Positions 36,633 through 45,236 of a stretch of 64,000 bases of DNA are shown here, piece by piece. The notes beneath the pieces were generated by a model. That model worked only from the letters and a program-made list of their open reading frames with translations, was not told the origin of the DNA and did no database searches. The DNA is taken from NCBI RefSeq assembly GCF_030824335.1, contig NZ_JAVBXX010000005.1:1-64000 (forward strand), read 5' to 3'. A program made the position numbers and the translations under genes. How positions within the stretch are numbered: the first letter of the stretch is position 1; every line of letters starts with the position of its first letter. The DNA comes from Azonexus sp. (GTDB taxonomy: Bacteria > Pseudomonadota > Gammaproteobacteria > Burkholderiales > Rhodocyclaceae).

Positions 36633-39600
36633 ATGATGGATCTGCTGAAATCCACGCGTCGGCGAATACGTGTCCCGACCCGCCTGCAATTCCAGACCAC
36701 GGAATGCGGCGTCGCAACACTGGCCATGATCCTGGCCCACCATGGCCGCAGCGTGCCAATGGACGAAATACGCCGGATCAGCGGCGTTTCCCGGGACTGC
36801 ATGACTGCCGCGGACATGGTACGCACAGCCCGATACTTCGGTCTGGAAGCAAAAGCCTGGAGCCGGGAGCCCGATAACCTGGAGAATTTGCCGCTCCCGC
36901 TGGTCGCGCACATGAACTTCATTCACTTTGTCGTCATTGAAGGCATGACGGAGAGCCAGGTGCTACTCAATGATCCGGCAGTCGGCCGCAGCGAAATCTC
37001 GCGCGAAGAATTCGAACGCCGATTCACCGGCATCGTGCTCGGCTTTCGCCCGCTGGCAGAATTCCAACCCAAACCGGCACCAGCCTCCCCGCTGCTCAGC
37101 TTGAGCCGCCGCCTCCGACAAAACGTGCCGCATCTCTTGGGCCTGTTCGGTCTGATGGCCATCTCCGGACTGTTACTGGCAGCCCCCCTGCTGATCGTTG
37201 CCAGCACGGCACAAATGATGCTGGACGGGCATCTCGACGCATCTACGGCATGGCCGTGGCTACTCGGCGCACTGGCCGGACGCTTGCTACTGAACTCACT
37301 CCAGCTTGCACTGCTCGACAAATTGCAATCGCAGATCGGCAGCACCGAAACCTCGAGCATGCTGCGAAAAATGCTGGCGCTGCCCGACACCTTCTTTGCC
37401 TATCGTCTGCCCGCCCAGTTGCACGCCGTGATTCACTCGGGCGACGCCGCGGCACAAAGCATTTGCCGCGAATTGCTGCCCGCCCTGATCAATCTGCCGC
37501 AAGTCTTTGTCCTGCTCGTTGCCGCATGGGTCATCGCACCATCCAGCGGATTTACACTGACCCTTTGCGGCGCTTTTTTTGCCTTGTTTCTGGGCACTCT
37601 GCTGCATTGGAAAAACAGTACCGAACGCCAGCTTGGCGAGGAATCCGAACGGGACTTTTCCTCCCTGCTGGATAGCCTCGACAGCATCGAATCGTTCAAG
37701 CAGGCCGGCATGGCGGAGGATTACGTCATTGCCCGCCTGGGCAGTTCGGCAATCAAGCAGAAACTTTACCAACAGGCTGGCATCGCCCGTGCGGCAATTG
37801 CGGCGGCAAACCGCATGCTGCAAATTGGCCTGCCTCTGACCGCCGTCGGCTCGGGCTGGCTGGCCTGGCGAGCCGATCAACTGAGCCTTGGCGGCTGGCT
37901 GGCAGTTTGCCTGCTGGCACTTGGCCTGCTTCCGGAAATGCAGCGCTGGCTTAAAACCCGACGAAAACTGGATGCGCTGCATTTACGCCTGCTGCATGTC
38001 GAAGATGTCCATCTCCATCCGCCGGCAAGCCCGGCACCTGCACGCAACGACAGCACAATGCCCCCCGGCGCGGTACGCCTGAACGCCGTCAGCTTTGGCT
38101 ATACCGAGACCAAACCGCCCTTCCTCAAGGATTTGAATCTGACGATTCAAGCCGGCGAACAAGTCGGCATCAGCGGCCCCTCCGGTAGCGGCAAGTCGAC
38201 GCTGGGCGGCTTGCTGGGTGGCCTGCACAAAGTACAGACAGGGCAAATCCGTATCGGCGGTGATGCAGCAGCGGCATGGGTGGGTAAAAATGATTTTTTC
38301 TTCACCGGCACGGTGCGCGAAAACCTGTGTCTTTGGCAAAGCACGATCAGCGATAGCGCGATCTATGAAGCCCTGCGCGATGCCTGTATCGACGATGTGA
38401 TCGCAGCCCGACCACTCGGACTCGACACCCCGATCGCTGTACATGGCCGAAACTTCAGCGGCGGCCAACGCCAGCGACTCGAAATCGCCCGCGCCTTGTT
38501 GCGCAACCCGGCGCTGCTGGTGCTGGATGAAGCGACAGATGCACTCGACCCGCAACTGGAAGCCCGCATTCGCGCCAATATCCGGCGCCGCGGCTGCACC
38601 CTGATCGTGATCAGTCAGCGCACATCCACGCTGGCGGCCTGCGACCGCGTCCTGCACATTGAAGCCGGGGAGATCAGCAGTTTCGACAGCGAAAAAACCC
38701 TTCCAGCGGCAGTTGACCGCGCAACGATTGATCACCATGCCCGACAAGCGGTGCAGCAGGAGAATTCAGGGCTGGACAGCCTCATGCTGAACCCCGAGCA
38801 AGACGCTGCACTGCAGGACGCCTGCCAAAAAATCGCCATCCATCATGGACAATCGGTCCTTGCGACTGAACGCGAGGCATTTGCCGAAAACTGGCGCATC
38901 GTTCCGACATTGCGCCGCCTGGCCAGGGCAAACGGGATGTACGTGCGCCGCATACGGATCGACGAACGCCGACTATGGCAACAAGACCTCGGGCCGATCA
39001 TCGTGTTCAAGCACCAGACCTGCCTGGCAGAAACCCTGTTTCCCGAACAAATCGCAGCTCTGGAAGCACCCGCCGACACCCTGTTGCCGGAAGCATTTTG
39101 TCTCTATCCCGCGGCCAATCTCTCCGACAAGCGCCCGCTGGGCTGGTTGTATCGTGCCGTGGACAGCGCGCGTGCCGAGCTATACCGGGCATTGCTGGCC
39201 AGCACCGGACTCTGGGCATTTGCCCTTCTGCCACCCCTGGTCTTGCTGGGTTTGCTCTCCACTCCCGACACACAAAACATCCAGAGCCTGAAACTGATCA
39301 CCAGTCTGTTGTTTTTGACGATCGCCAGCGGCTTGCTCGAACTGGCCCGACATATCGCCCTGCTGCGCTTCGACTCCCGACTCGAATCCTTCGTCGGCAA
39401 TGAACTCGCCCAGCGCCTCATCCGCATCCGACCGGCTTTTTTCCGTTATACCGGGCAGGAGCAACTGGCCCTCGGACTGGCCGGCATTCCCCGCTTGCTC
39501 GACCGCCTGCGCGAAGCGCCGCTGCGCAAGCTGCTCGACGCCGGAACGCTAGTGGCTGCCGCAGGCAGCCTGCTATGGCTCGATGCGCGGCTGTTGCCGG

Positions 39601-40826
39601 CAGCCCTGACGCTCACCGTTCCGGCCGTATTGATCCCCATCCTGCTGGCGCGACAAACGGAATCCACGCGTCGGCAACAACTGATGCAGCGAGTAGGAAG
39701 CCGCCGCCTGCTTTCCGACATTCTCGGCAACTTCGCCCGACTGCGCCTGCTCGGCGCAGCCGATGCCGCACTGGCTGCATGGCAGGCCCGGCACGACAAG
39801 AATACCCGGCAAGCCCAGAGCATACGTCGGACAGATAGCCTGCAGGAACTTCTGGAGGATATTTATCCCTGGTTCGGCATCGCTGGCTGGCTGCTTCTGT
39901 TGCTTCATGTGCACGAAGTCAGCCAAGTAACATTGATCGTCAGCAGCCTTGTCCTCTGGTCGATGCTGCATGCAGCGCTCGAATTGGGCAGCAGCGTTGC
40001 CGGCTGGCTTCTGGCCAGGGAATTATTGCCACATACCCGGCAAATCATGGCCGCGCCACTTGAAACACAAGGGCTTCGCATCAAACACGCCCCAGCCCCC
40101 ATCGAGTTGCGCAAGGTCTATTTTGGCTATCCGGACAGCGGCCTGCCGGTCATCGAAAACGTCTCGCTCAGCATCCCGCCGGGCCAGATTGTCGTCATCG
40201 CCGGACCTTCCGGCAGCGGAAAGTCCACCTTGCTACGCCTGCTGCTCGGTTTCGAAACCCCAGACCGTGGAAACGTCCTGTACGGCGGACAATGCCTGAA
40301 TGAACTCGATCTGCTGCACTGGCGCGAACAATTCGGGGTAGTGCGCCAGCACGACGGTATTGCCAGCGCCAGTACGCTACGCAACCAGATTGCCGGTCTT
40401 GCCCCGGTCAGCCTGGAAGAAGTCTGGTGCGCTGCTGCGCAGGTGATGCTGAGTGACGACATTCAGGCGATGCCGATGGGCATGCAGAGTATTGTCGAAG
40501 GCAACAAGATTTCCACCGGGCAGGAACAGCGGCTGTTGATTGCGCGCCAACTGATCCGCAAGCCGGCATTACTGATTCTCGACGAAGCGACCAATGCCCT
40601 TCCGGAAGACATTCAGGCCGCGCTGATTGACCAACTCCGCACCTTGGGCATTACCTGTGTTCTAGTCACCCACCGGGAAAGCGCCATTGCGCTGGCCGAT
40701 CAGGTATTCATCCTGGAAAAAGGCCGCCTGGCCTGGCAAGGTGCGCCGCAAATGCTGGCAACCCAGCAAGGCTTGATCGAACAATTACGTGCCGAAAGTC
40801 GCCAGGAGGGGAAACATGTCGCATGA
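36633..40826 (+). CDS. Double-length fused peptidase ABC exporter (NHLP/bacteriocin type)
   Basis: A 1,397-residue protein combining two ABC half-transporters. Residues 10-145: C39 peptidase with catalytic Cys25 (QTTECGVATL), His98 (MNFIHFVVIEG) and Asp114 (LLNDPAVG). Residues about 160-440: first membrane domain. Residues about 475-690: first ATPase (GPSGSGKST near 515, FSGGQRQRLEIARA near 608, LVLDEATDALD). Residues about 840-1110: second membrane domain. Residues about 1145-1385: second ATPase (GPSGSGKST near 1190, ISTGQEQRLLIAR near 1292, LILDEATNAL). The first ATPase lacks the H-loop His (ISQR) and Q-loop Gln; the second has a broken signature (STGQ). Both faults map to one composite ATP site. 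It likely cleaves and exports a Nif11-type precursor encoded nearby. Confidence 0.88.
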   Translation: MMDLLKSTRRRIRVPTRLQFQTTECGVATLAMILAHHGRSVPMDEIRRISGVSRDCMTAADMVRTARYFGLEAKAWSREPDNLENLPLPLVAHMNFIHFVVIEGMTESQVLLNDPAVGRSEISREEFERRFTGIVLGFRPLAEFQPKPAPASPLLSLSRRLRQNVPHLLGLFGLMAISGLLLAAPLLIVASTAQMMLDGHLDASTAWPWLLGALAGRLLLNSLQLALLDKLQSQIGSTETSSMLRKMLALPDTFFAYRLPAQLHAVIHSGDAAAQSICRELLPALINLPQVFVLLVAAWVIAPSSGFTLTLCGAFFALFLGTLLHWKNSTERQLGEESERDFSSLLDSLDSIESFKQAGMAEDYVIARLGSSAIKQKLYQQAGIARAAIAAANRMLQIGLPLTAVGSGWLAWRADQLSLGGWLAVCLLALGLLPEMQRWLKTRRKLDALHLRLLHVEDVHLHPPASPAPARNDSTMPPGAVRLNAVSFGYTETKPPFLKDLNLTIQAGEQVGISGPSGSGKSTLGGLLGGLHKVQTGQIRIGGDAAAAWVGKNDFFFTGTVRENLCLWQSTISDSAIYEALRDACIDDVIAARPLGLDTPIAVHGRNFSGGQRQRLEIARALLRNPALLVLDEATDALDPQLEARIRANIRRRGCTLIVISQRTSTLAACDRVLHIEAGEISSFDSEKTLPAAVDRATIDHHARQAVQQENSGLDSLMLNPEQDAALQDACQKIAIHHGQSVLATEREAFAENWRIVPTLRRLARANGMYVRRIRIDERRLWQQDLGPIIVFKHQTCLAETLFPEQIAALEAPADTLLPEAFCLYPAANLSDKRPLGWLYRAVDSARAELYRALLASTGLWAFALLPPLVLLGLLSTPDTQNIQSLKLITSLLFLTIASGLLELARHIALLRFDSRLESFVGNELAQRLIRIRPAFFRYTGQEQLALGLAGIPRLLDRLREAPLRKLLDAGTLVAAAGSLLWLDARLLPAALTLTVPAVLIPILLARQTESTRRQQLMQRVGSRRLLSDILGNFARLRLLGAADAALAAWQARHDKNTRQAQSIRRTDSLQELLEDIYPWFGIAGWLLLLLHVHEVSQVTLIVSSLVLWSMLHAALELGSSVAGWLLARELLPHTRQIMAAPLETQGLRIKHAPAPIELRKVYFGYPDSGLPVIENVSLSIPPGQIVVIAGPSGSGKSTLLRLLLGFETPDRGNVLYGGQCLNELDLLHWREQFGVVRQHDGIASASTLRNQIAGLAPVSLEEVWCAAAQVMLSDDIQAMPMGMQSIVEGNKISTGQEQRLLIARQLIRKPALLILDEATNALPEDIQAALIDQLRTLGITCVLVTHRESAIALADQVFILEKGRLAWQGAPQMLATQQGLIEQLRAESRQEGKHVA

Positions 40827-41016
40827 AGCAGTGAATCGGCCAACGCCAACCAAGCCGGCAAGCAAACGGATCGGGGTTTTCCGTCGTGTCGCAGTAGAAC
40901 GCTATCGCGCCCCGCTTGAACTCGACACGCCCTGTGTATTGCAACCCTGGCGACCCGGAGTGCTGTGGGCCGCCTGGGCAATCATGCTGGCAACAGGCAT
41001 TGCCTGGCTTTTTTGA
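40816..41016 (+). CDS. 66-residue membrane protein resembling only the HlyD adaptor anchor
   Basis: A strong AGGAGGGG site precedes ATG 40816, which lies inside the fused ABC gene (11-base overlap). The peptide has a basic N-terminus, then FRRVAVERYRAPLELDTPCVLQPW and one hydrophobic helix (GVLWAAWAIMLATGIAWLF), then stops. The pattern IFRQAALDRLSSPEQLD...helix at the start of the HlyD gene at 45237 is clearly similar, as is the CvaA-type adaptor start. So this looks like an adaptor anchor without periplasmic domains, either a remnant or a stand-alone transporter subunit. The intact ribosome site argues that it is translated. Confidence 0.65.
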   Translation: MSHEAVNRPTPTKPASKRIGVFRRVAVERYRAPLELDTPCVLQPWRPGVLWAAWAIMLATGIAWLF

Positions 41017-41079
41017 ACAATGAAAAACATTGGCCAGTCCAAGCGGAAAAAACCGGATGCCATGCCGGCTTGCATCAGC

Positions 41080-41352
41080 TTACTTGCCGAAGGAAATGTG
41101 CCCCCCTTTTCCTTTGTTCATCGACGGCATCATGGGAATCCCGGCTGCCACCAGTTCCAGCTCGAAATCGGACAACTCGGTATCATCAATGCATTGCTGC
41201 ACTTCGTCGGCACTGAACTCAAAACCCAACTCGCGGGCAAGGGCTAATACTTCTTCAGTCTTACCGGCACTAAAAGATTCGACACAAGCCTTTTGCAGGG
41301 CAGCATCGGCAGCCAGCTTGGCACGGAATTGATCAAGGTTTTCAAACGACAT
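41080..41352 (-). CDS. Nif11-type RiPP precursor peptide A
   Basis: A 90-residue precursor. MSFENLDQFRAKLAADAALQ begins a Nif11-like leader (residues 1-71) ending in LSDFELELVAAG, where AG replaces the usual double-Gly; cleavage there would release IPMMPSMNKGKGGHISFGK. The putative core has no Cys, two Ser and three Lys, so it is a poor lanthipeptide or thiazole substrate. TAAGGAGAGCC before ATG 41352 is a good ribosome site. Transcribed opposite to the rest of the locus. The leader differs from peptide B at only 4 of 71 positions, indicating recent duplication. Confidence 0.88.
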   Translation of the reverse strand: MSFENLDQFRAKLAADAALQKACVESFSAGKTEEVLALARELGFEFSADEVQQCIDDTELSDFELELVAAGIPMMPSMNKGKGGHISFGK

Positions 41353-41390
41353 TCGGCTCTCCTTAAAGGGACTAAAAACAGGAAGGTATT

Positions 41391-41411
41391 GCTTGGTTCT
41401 TTTGAACAAGC
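41391..41411. repeat. Inverted repeat in the leader of precursor A
   Basis: GCTTGGTTC and GAACAAGC flank TTTT (8 pairs with one bulged G). It lies 39 bases upstream of the precursor A start on the minus strand, in the 112-base gap between the two precursor genes. It could be an RNA hairpin controlling the relative expression of A and B, or an operator. Confidence 0.4.
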
Positions 41412-41464
41412 GATAAAACATGGAACAGAAAAACCAGGACAAACCTCTTCAATATTGCAGGGGC

Positions 41465-41734
41465 TTATCCCTTTGAGATACCACCACCATGACTTAGCTT
41501 CATGGACGGCGGCATCATCACCCCGGCCGCCACCAGTTCCAATTCAAAATCCGACAGTTCAGTATCACCAAGGCATTGCTGCACTTCGTCGGCACTGAAT
41601 TCGAAACCCAGTTGGCGGGCAACGGCCAATACCTCTTCTGTCTTGCCTGCACTAAAAGATTCGACACAAGCCTTTTGCAGGGCGGCATCGGCAGCCAGCT
41701 TGGCACGGAATTGATCAAGATTTTCAAACGACAT
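41465..41734 (-). CDS. Nif11-type RiPP precursor peptide B
   Basis: An 89-residue precursor with the same Nif11 leader as peptide A (67 of 71 residues identical) and the same LVAAG cleavage site. The putative core is VMMPPSMKLSHGGGISKG: Cys-free, three Ser, two Lys. Shared core features with A are the M-x-PSM start and the GG-x-IS-x-G end. GAAGGAGAGCC precedes ATG 41734. A candidate promoter lies 67-94 bases upstream on the minus strand. Genes B and A are probably co-transcribed in that order. Confidence 0.88.
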   Translation of the reverse strand: MSFENLDQFRAKLAADAALQKACVESFSAGKTEEVLAVARQLGFEFSADEVQQCLGDTELSDFELELVAAGVMMPPSMKLSHGGGISKG

Positions 41735-41800
41735 TCGGCTCTCCTTCGGGGGGGCTAAAAACAGAATTAGGACACCTATATATTGAGTGCACGGCGAGAG

Positions 41801-41828
41801 ACTATTCATTCCGGATAGAATCCGTCAA
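41801..41828 (-). promoter_or_regulatory. Candidate promoter for the precursor-peptide genes
   Basis: On the minus strand TTGACG (41828-41823), a 16-base spacer and AATAGT (41806-41801). This places transcription start about 60 bases before the precursor B start. Moderate match; an alternative -10 lies in the TATATA run near 41777-41782. Confidence 0.38.
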
Positions 41829-41840
41829 CTAGAAACTCCC

Positions 41841-41854
41841 TGGAAAATTTTCCA
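41841..41854. promoter_or_regulatory. 14-bp perfect palindrome before the FAAL gene
   Basis: TGGAAAATTTTCCA ends 4 bases before ATG 41859 and lies next to the candidate -35 of the divergent precursor promoter. Placement suits an operator controlling both directions, unless the enzyme gene actually starts upstream at GTG 41787, in which case it is coding sequence. Confidence 0.35.
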
Positions 41855-41858
41855 ATCC

Positions 41859-44800
41859 ATGCATCCCCACCGCGATCTCCCGCTGCTCAGCCTGTTTGAA
41901 CACGCACGAAATCAACCCGATACGGCAGCAGTCAGTTTTCTGCTTGATGGTGAAGAAAACGTCCAGACATGGACTTACGTTCAACTGCTGTGTCGTGCCC
42001 GGGATATTTCAGTTGCGCTGGCAAAATACAAAGGCAAGCATGCCTTGATACTTCACCCACCCGGTCTGGAATTCATCGCCTGTCTTTACGCTTGCTGGAT
42101 GGCCGGTGTCGTTGCCGTACCAAGTCCGTTACCGAAATTCAGTCGCCACAACCGTGCCGCAACCCGATTTTCCGCCTTGGTCGAGGATGCCCAGGTCAGC
42201 GTTGCACTGATTGCCGCCGATAATCTCCAAAGAACGCTTGTGTTCTGCCGCGGAAACGCCGGCCTGGAAAAACTGCAATGGCTGGCCACTGATACCTTGC
42301 CGGTCTCCCGCAACGAAGCTCCGGCATCTCCCGTAAGCACACCCGGGCTTGACGATCTGGCGCTGCTTCAATACACCTCCGGATCAACTGGAACGCCACG
42401 CGGCGTCATGCTCAGCCATGGCAATATCGCCGCAAACCAGGCGGCAATCCGAAGCAAGTTTGGCCACACCCCGGCATCATCCGTTTGCAGCTGGCTACCG
42501 CCCCACCACGACATGGGACTGATTGGTGGCATCCTGCAACCGCTAACGCTGGGCATCCCGGTCGTACTGATGGACCCGTCGCACTTCATGCAGCGCCCGG
42601 TGCGCTGGCTGCAAGCCATTTCCCGCTATCGCATCACATCCAGCGGCGGGCCGGACTTTGCCTATCAACTTTGCACACATGCAATCAGCGATGACGAATG
42701 TGCAGGACTTGATCTATCCAGTTGGGATCTCGCCTTTACCGGTGCAGAGCCGATACGGGCAACAACCCTGGAACAGTTCACCAGACGATTCGCAGCGCTC
42801 GGTTTTCGGCAAGAAAGTTTCTACCCTTGTTACGGCCTGGCCGAGGCAACACTACTGGCAACGGGGGGTGAAAAAGCAGCAGCGCCACGGCTGAAACAAC
42901 TGGATGGGAAGACCCATGTCGCTTGCGGCACAATCATCGAACACCATAAGCTGCTTATCGTCGACGCAGAAGGAAATCCCTGCCCGGACGGCAAAACGGG
43001 GGAAATTCTGCTTGCAGGCCCTTCAATTGCGCGGGGATACTGGAATCACCCGGCAAATACTGCGGTCAACTTCCAAAAAACGGGTTTTTTGCGCACGGGA
43101 GATCTGGGTTGCCTGCATGATGACGAACTGTTCGTCATGGGAAGACTCAAGGACCTGATCATTCTGGGCGGACGCAATTTCCATCCGAATGATATTGAGG
43201 AAACGACCAGCACGGCCCACCCGGCGCTAGGCGCCAGCGCGGCTTTTTCGCTGACTCAAGATAACGTTGAGCGACTGATTGTCGCAGTCGAGATTCGCCG
43301 AGAAGAACGTCACACACTGCACCGCGAGAAAGCGCTGCAGGCCGTCCGCGAAGCGATTGCCCGTGAATGCGGGCTGCACGCGACAAACATCCTGCTGCTC
43401 GCCCCCGGTGCCTTGCCCAGAACGACCAGTGGAAAAATCCGCCGCTCGGCCTGCCAGGATGCTTATCAGGCAAACACCTGGAAAGTCCTCGCCACCTCTG
43501 CCGAGCAAGCGATAGCGGTTGACACGAATGCCCCCCCCACCGAAACGCTGCACAACGCACTTTCGGCGACGCCGGATGAGCGCCCGAAATTGCTGCTGCG
43601 CTACCTGGAGCGCCGTACCGCACAAATTCTCGGCGTTCCCGCATCCTGGATGAATACCCGACTGCCCTTGGCCGAACAGGGCGTGGACTCGCTGATGCGC
43701 GTCGAGCTTTTACTCCAGCTGGAGACCGATCTTGGCAGCTCGATCGGGATGGCAACGCTAACCGGGGAAGCCTCGCTGCAATCGATCAGCGACAGCATTT
43801 TGTCCAACCGCCACCAAAACGCTGGATCAAGCGCCGAAACAGCCGCATTACCCATCAACATTGGCGAACATGTGCCGCTGACACCGCTGCAACATGAATT
43901 TCTCCGACCCGGCCTGCAGCACCCGGAAAAATTCCACACCATTTCGTACCTGCGAATACCGGCAGGAACCGATATTGCGCTGCTTGAATCGGCAATTCGC
44001 CGCCTCGAATATCAATTCGATGCCCTGCGCATCCGCTTTCGCCAAGGGACCGAGGGTTGGCAACAATTTATCGGCCCACCAGGATCGGCCGTCGCCTTTC
44101 GCCGTCAGGACATGGGCAGCACCGTCACCAGTCAATTCGTGCGACAACTCGAGGAAACCATGCATGAAGGTTTCGACCTGACCAACGGGCCGCTGATTCA
44201 AGCCATCTGGCTGGATAACGGAAAGCAAAAATCCGGGGCGCTGGTGCTTGGCATTCATCACCTGATTACCGACGGCACATCGATCGCGGTACTGCTGCTA
44301 GCCCTCGAGCGCGCCTACCGACAACCAGAAGCCACGCTGCAGCCGAGAAGCGGAGAAATATCATTCTCCCGGTGGTGCAGGCATCTTCAAGGTTTTGCGG
44401 AATCACCCGATATTCTGGCCGATCTCAAATACTGGCAGGCTAGCTGTCCCCCGCTGGAAGCTGAGCAGGCAAGTGCCATCGAAGCGAAATGGGCGCTAAT
44501 TCAACGCCATCTGAGCGCACAGCAGAATCAACTGTTGCTAAGACTATTTCCGTCATCCCGTGCCCAACATGACCTGTTCCTCACCTTGCTGGCCCAGGCA
44601 TGGCATCAGATCACCGGCAGCCCACTGCTTCAGGTACTGCTGGAAAGTCATGGCCGCCACGATTTTCCGGGCATGCCGGCAGCGCTGACATCGGCGACCA
44701 CGGTGGGCTGGCTGACCAATCGCTACCCGATCAGTATTGAAATCGCCCCACATGAGACAACGGGAAGCTTGCTGCCGAAAGTGCAGGCCGCCGTTGAAAC

Positions 44801-45152
44801 AGTCCCGAATCACGGGCTCAGTTATGGCCTGCTCATGCACGCCCATCCAGATCCGGCGATTCGCAGCGCAATGGCACGACTTGCCCGTCCATGCTTGAGT
44901 CTGGTCTATCGCAGTCGCCTCGACCATGCATTCCGGGCGGATGCCATGTTTCCGGTATTCATGGTCAATCACGCAAATTTTTCGCGCCAGATTGATGACC
45001 TGGCCCCGCGCATCGCGCTTGAAATCAACCGCAACGATACCGCCATCAGTTGGCGTGTTTCTTATGATCGCGTTCATCATGAAGAGGCCCGGATGCAGCA
45101 ACTCGTACAACATATCAGCGATCTCCTGGCACAAATCTTTGCGCCAGACTGA
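41859..45152 (+). CDS. Trimodular fatty-acyl-AMP ligase / carrier / condensation-domain enzyme
   Basis: A protein of about 1,097 residues. Residues 10-570: fatty-acyl-AMP ligase, with the AMP motif YTSGSTGTPRGVMLSHGN near 170 and the FAAL hallmarks SWLPPHHDMGLIGG, SGGPDFAYQLC and FYPCYGLAEATLL. Residues about 575-650: peptidyl/acyl carrier domain with GVDSL, Ser near 610 for phosphopantetheine. Residues about 690-1095: NRPS condensation domain with intact HHLITDG near 800. No reductase, thioesterase or amino-acid adenylation domain. It should load a fatty acid onto its own carrier and condense it with an amine or hydroxyl acceptor. Located next to the RiPP precursors, the acceptor may be a Nif11 peptide core; this is inference. 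GTG 41787 is an alternative start. Confidence 0.87.
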   Translation: MHPHRDLPLLSLFEHARNQPDTAAVSFLLDGEENVQTWTYVQLLCRARDISVALAKYKGKHALILHPPGLEFIACLYACWMAGVVAVPSPLPKFSRHNRAATRFSALVEDAQVSVALIAADNLQRTLVFCRGNAGLEKLQWLATDTLPVSRNEAPASPVSTPGLDDLALLQYTSGSTGTPRGVMLSHGNIAANQAAIRSKFGHTPASSVCSWLPPHHDMGLIGGILQPLTLGIPVVLMDPSHFMQRPVRWLQAISRYRITSSGGPDFAYQLCTHAISDDECAGLDLSSWDLAFTGAEPIRATTLEQFTRRFAALGFRQESFYPCYGLAEATLLATGGEKAAAPRLKQLDGKTHVACGTIIEHHKLLIVDAEGNPCPDGKTGEILLAGPSIARGYWNHPANTAVNFQKTGFLRTGDLGCLHDDELFVMGRLKDLIILGGRNFHPNDIEETTSTAHPALGASAAFSLTQDNVERLIVAVEIRREERHTLHREKALQAVREAIARECGLHATNILLLAPGALPRTTSGKIRRSACQDAYQANTWKVLATSAEQAIAVDTNAPPTETLHNALSATPDERPKLLLRYLERRTAQILGVPASWMNTRLPLAEQGVDSLMRVELLLQLETDLGSSIGMATLTGEASLQSISDSILSNRHQNAGSSAETAALPINIGEHVPLTPLQHEFLRPGLQHPEKFHTISYLRIPAGTDIALLESAIRRLEYQFDALRIRFRQGTEGWQQFIGPPGSAVAFRRQDMGSTVTSQFVRQLEETMHEGFDLTNGPLIQAIWLDNGKQKSGALVLGIHHLITDGTSIAVLLLALERAYRQPEATLQPRSGEISFSRWCRHLQGFAESPDILADLKYWQASCPPLEAEQASAIEAKWALIQRHLSAQQNQLLLRLFPSSRAQHDLFLTLLAQAWHQITGSPLLQVLLESHGRHDFPGMPAALTSATTVGWLTNRYPISIEIAPHETTGSLLPKVQAAVETVPNHGLSYGLLMHAHPDPAIRSAMARLARPCLSLVYRSRLDHAFRADAMFPVFMVNHANFSRQIDDLAPRIALEINRNDTAISWRVSYDRVHHEEARMQQLVQHISDLLAQIFAPD

Positions 45153-45236
45153 ACATGCATTACCATCCACGCCTCTCATTTCGAATATCCGACAGCCGAT
45201 CTGGTGCTCCGGTAAATTCAAAAACTGGATATCCCC

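Noticed and set aside
41046..41070. Possible terminator after precursor A (CCGG stem, T6 on minus strand)
   Set aside because: The stem is only four clean pairs, too weak to claim.
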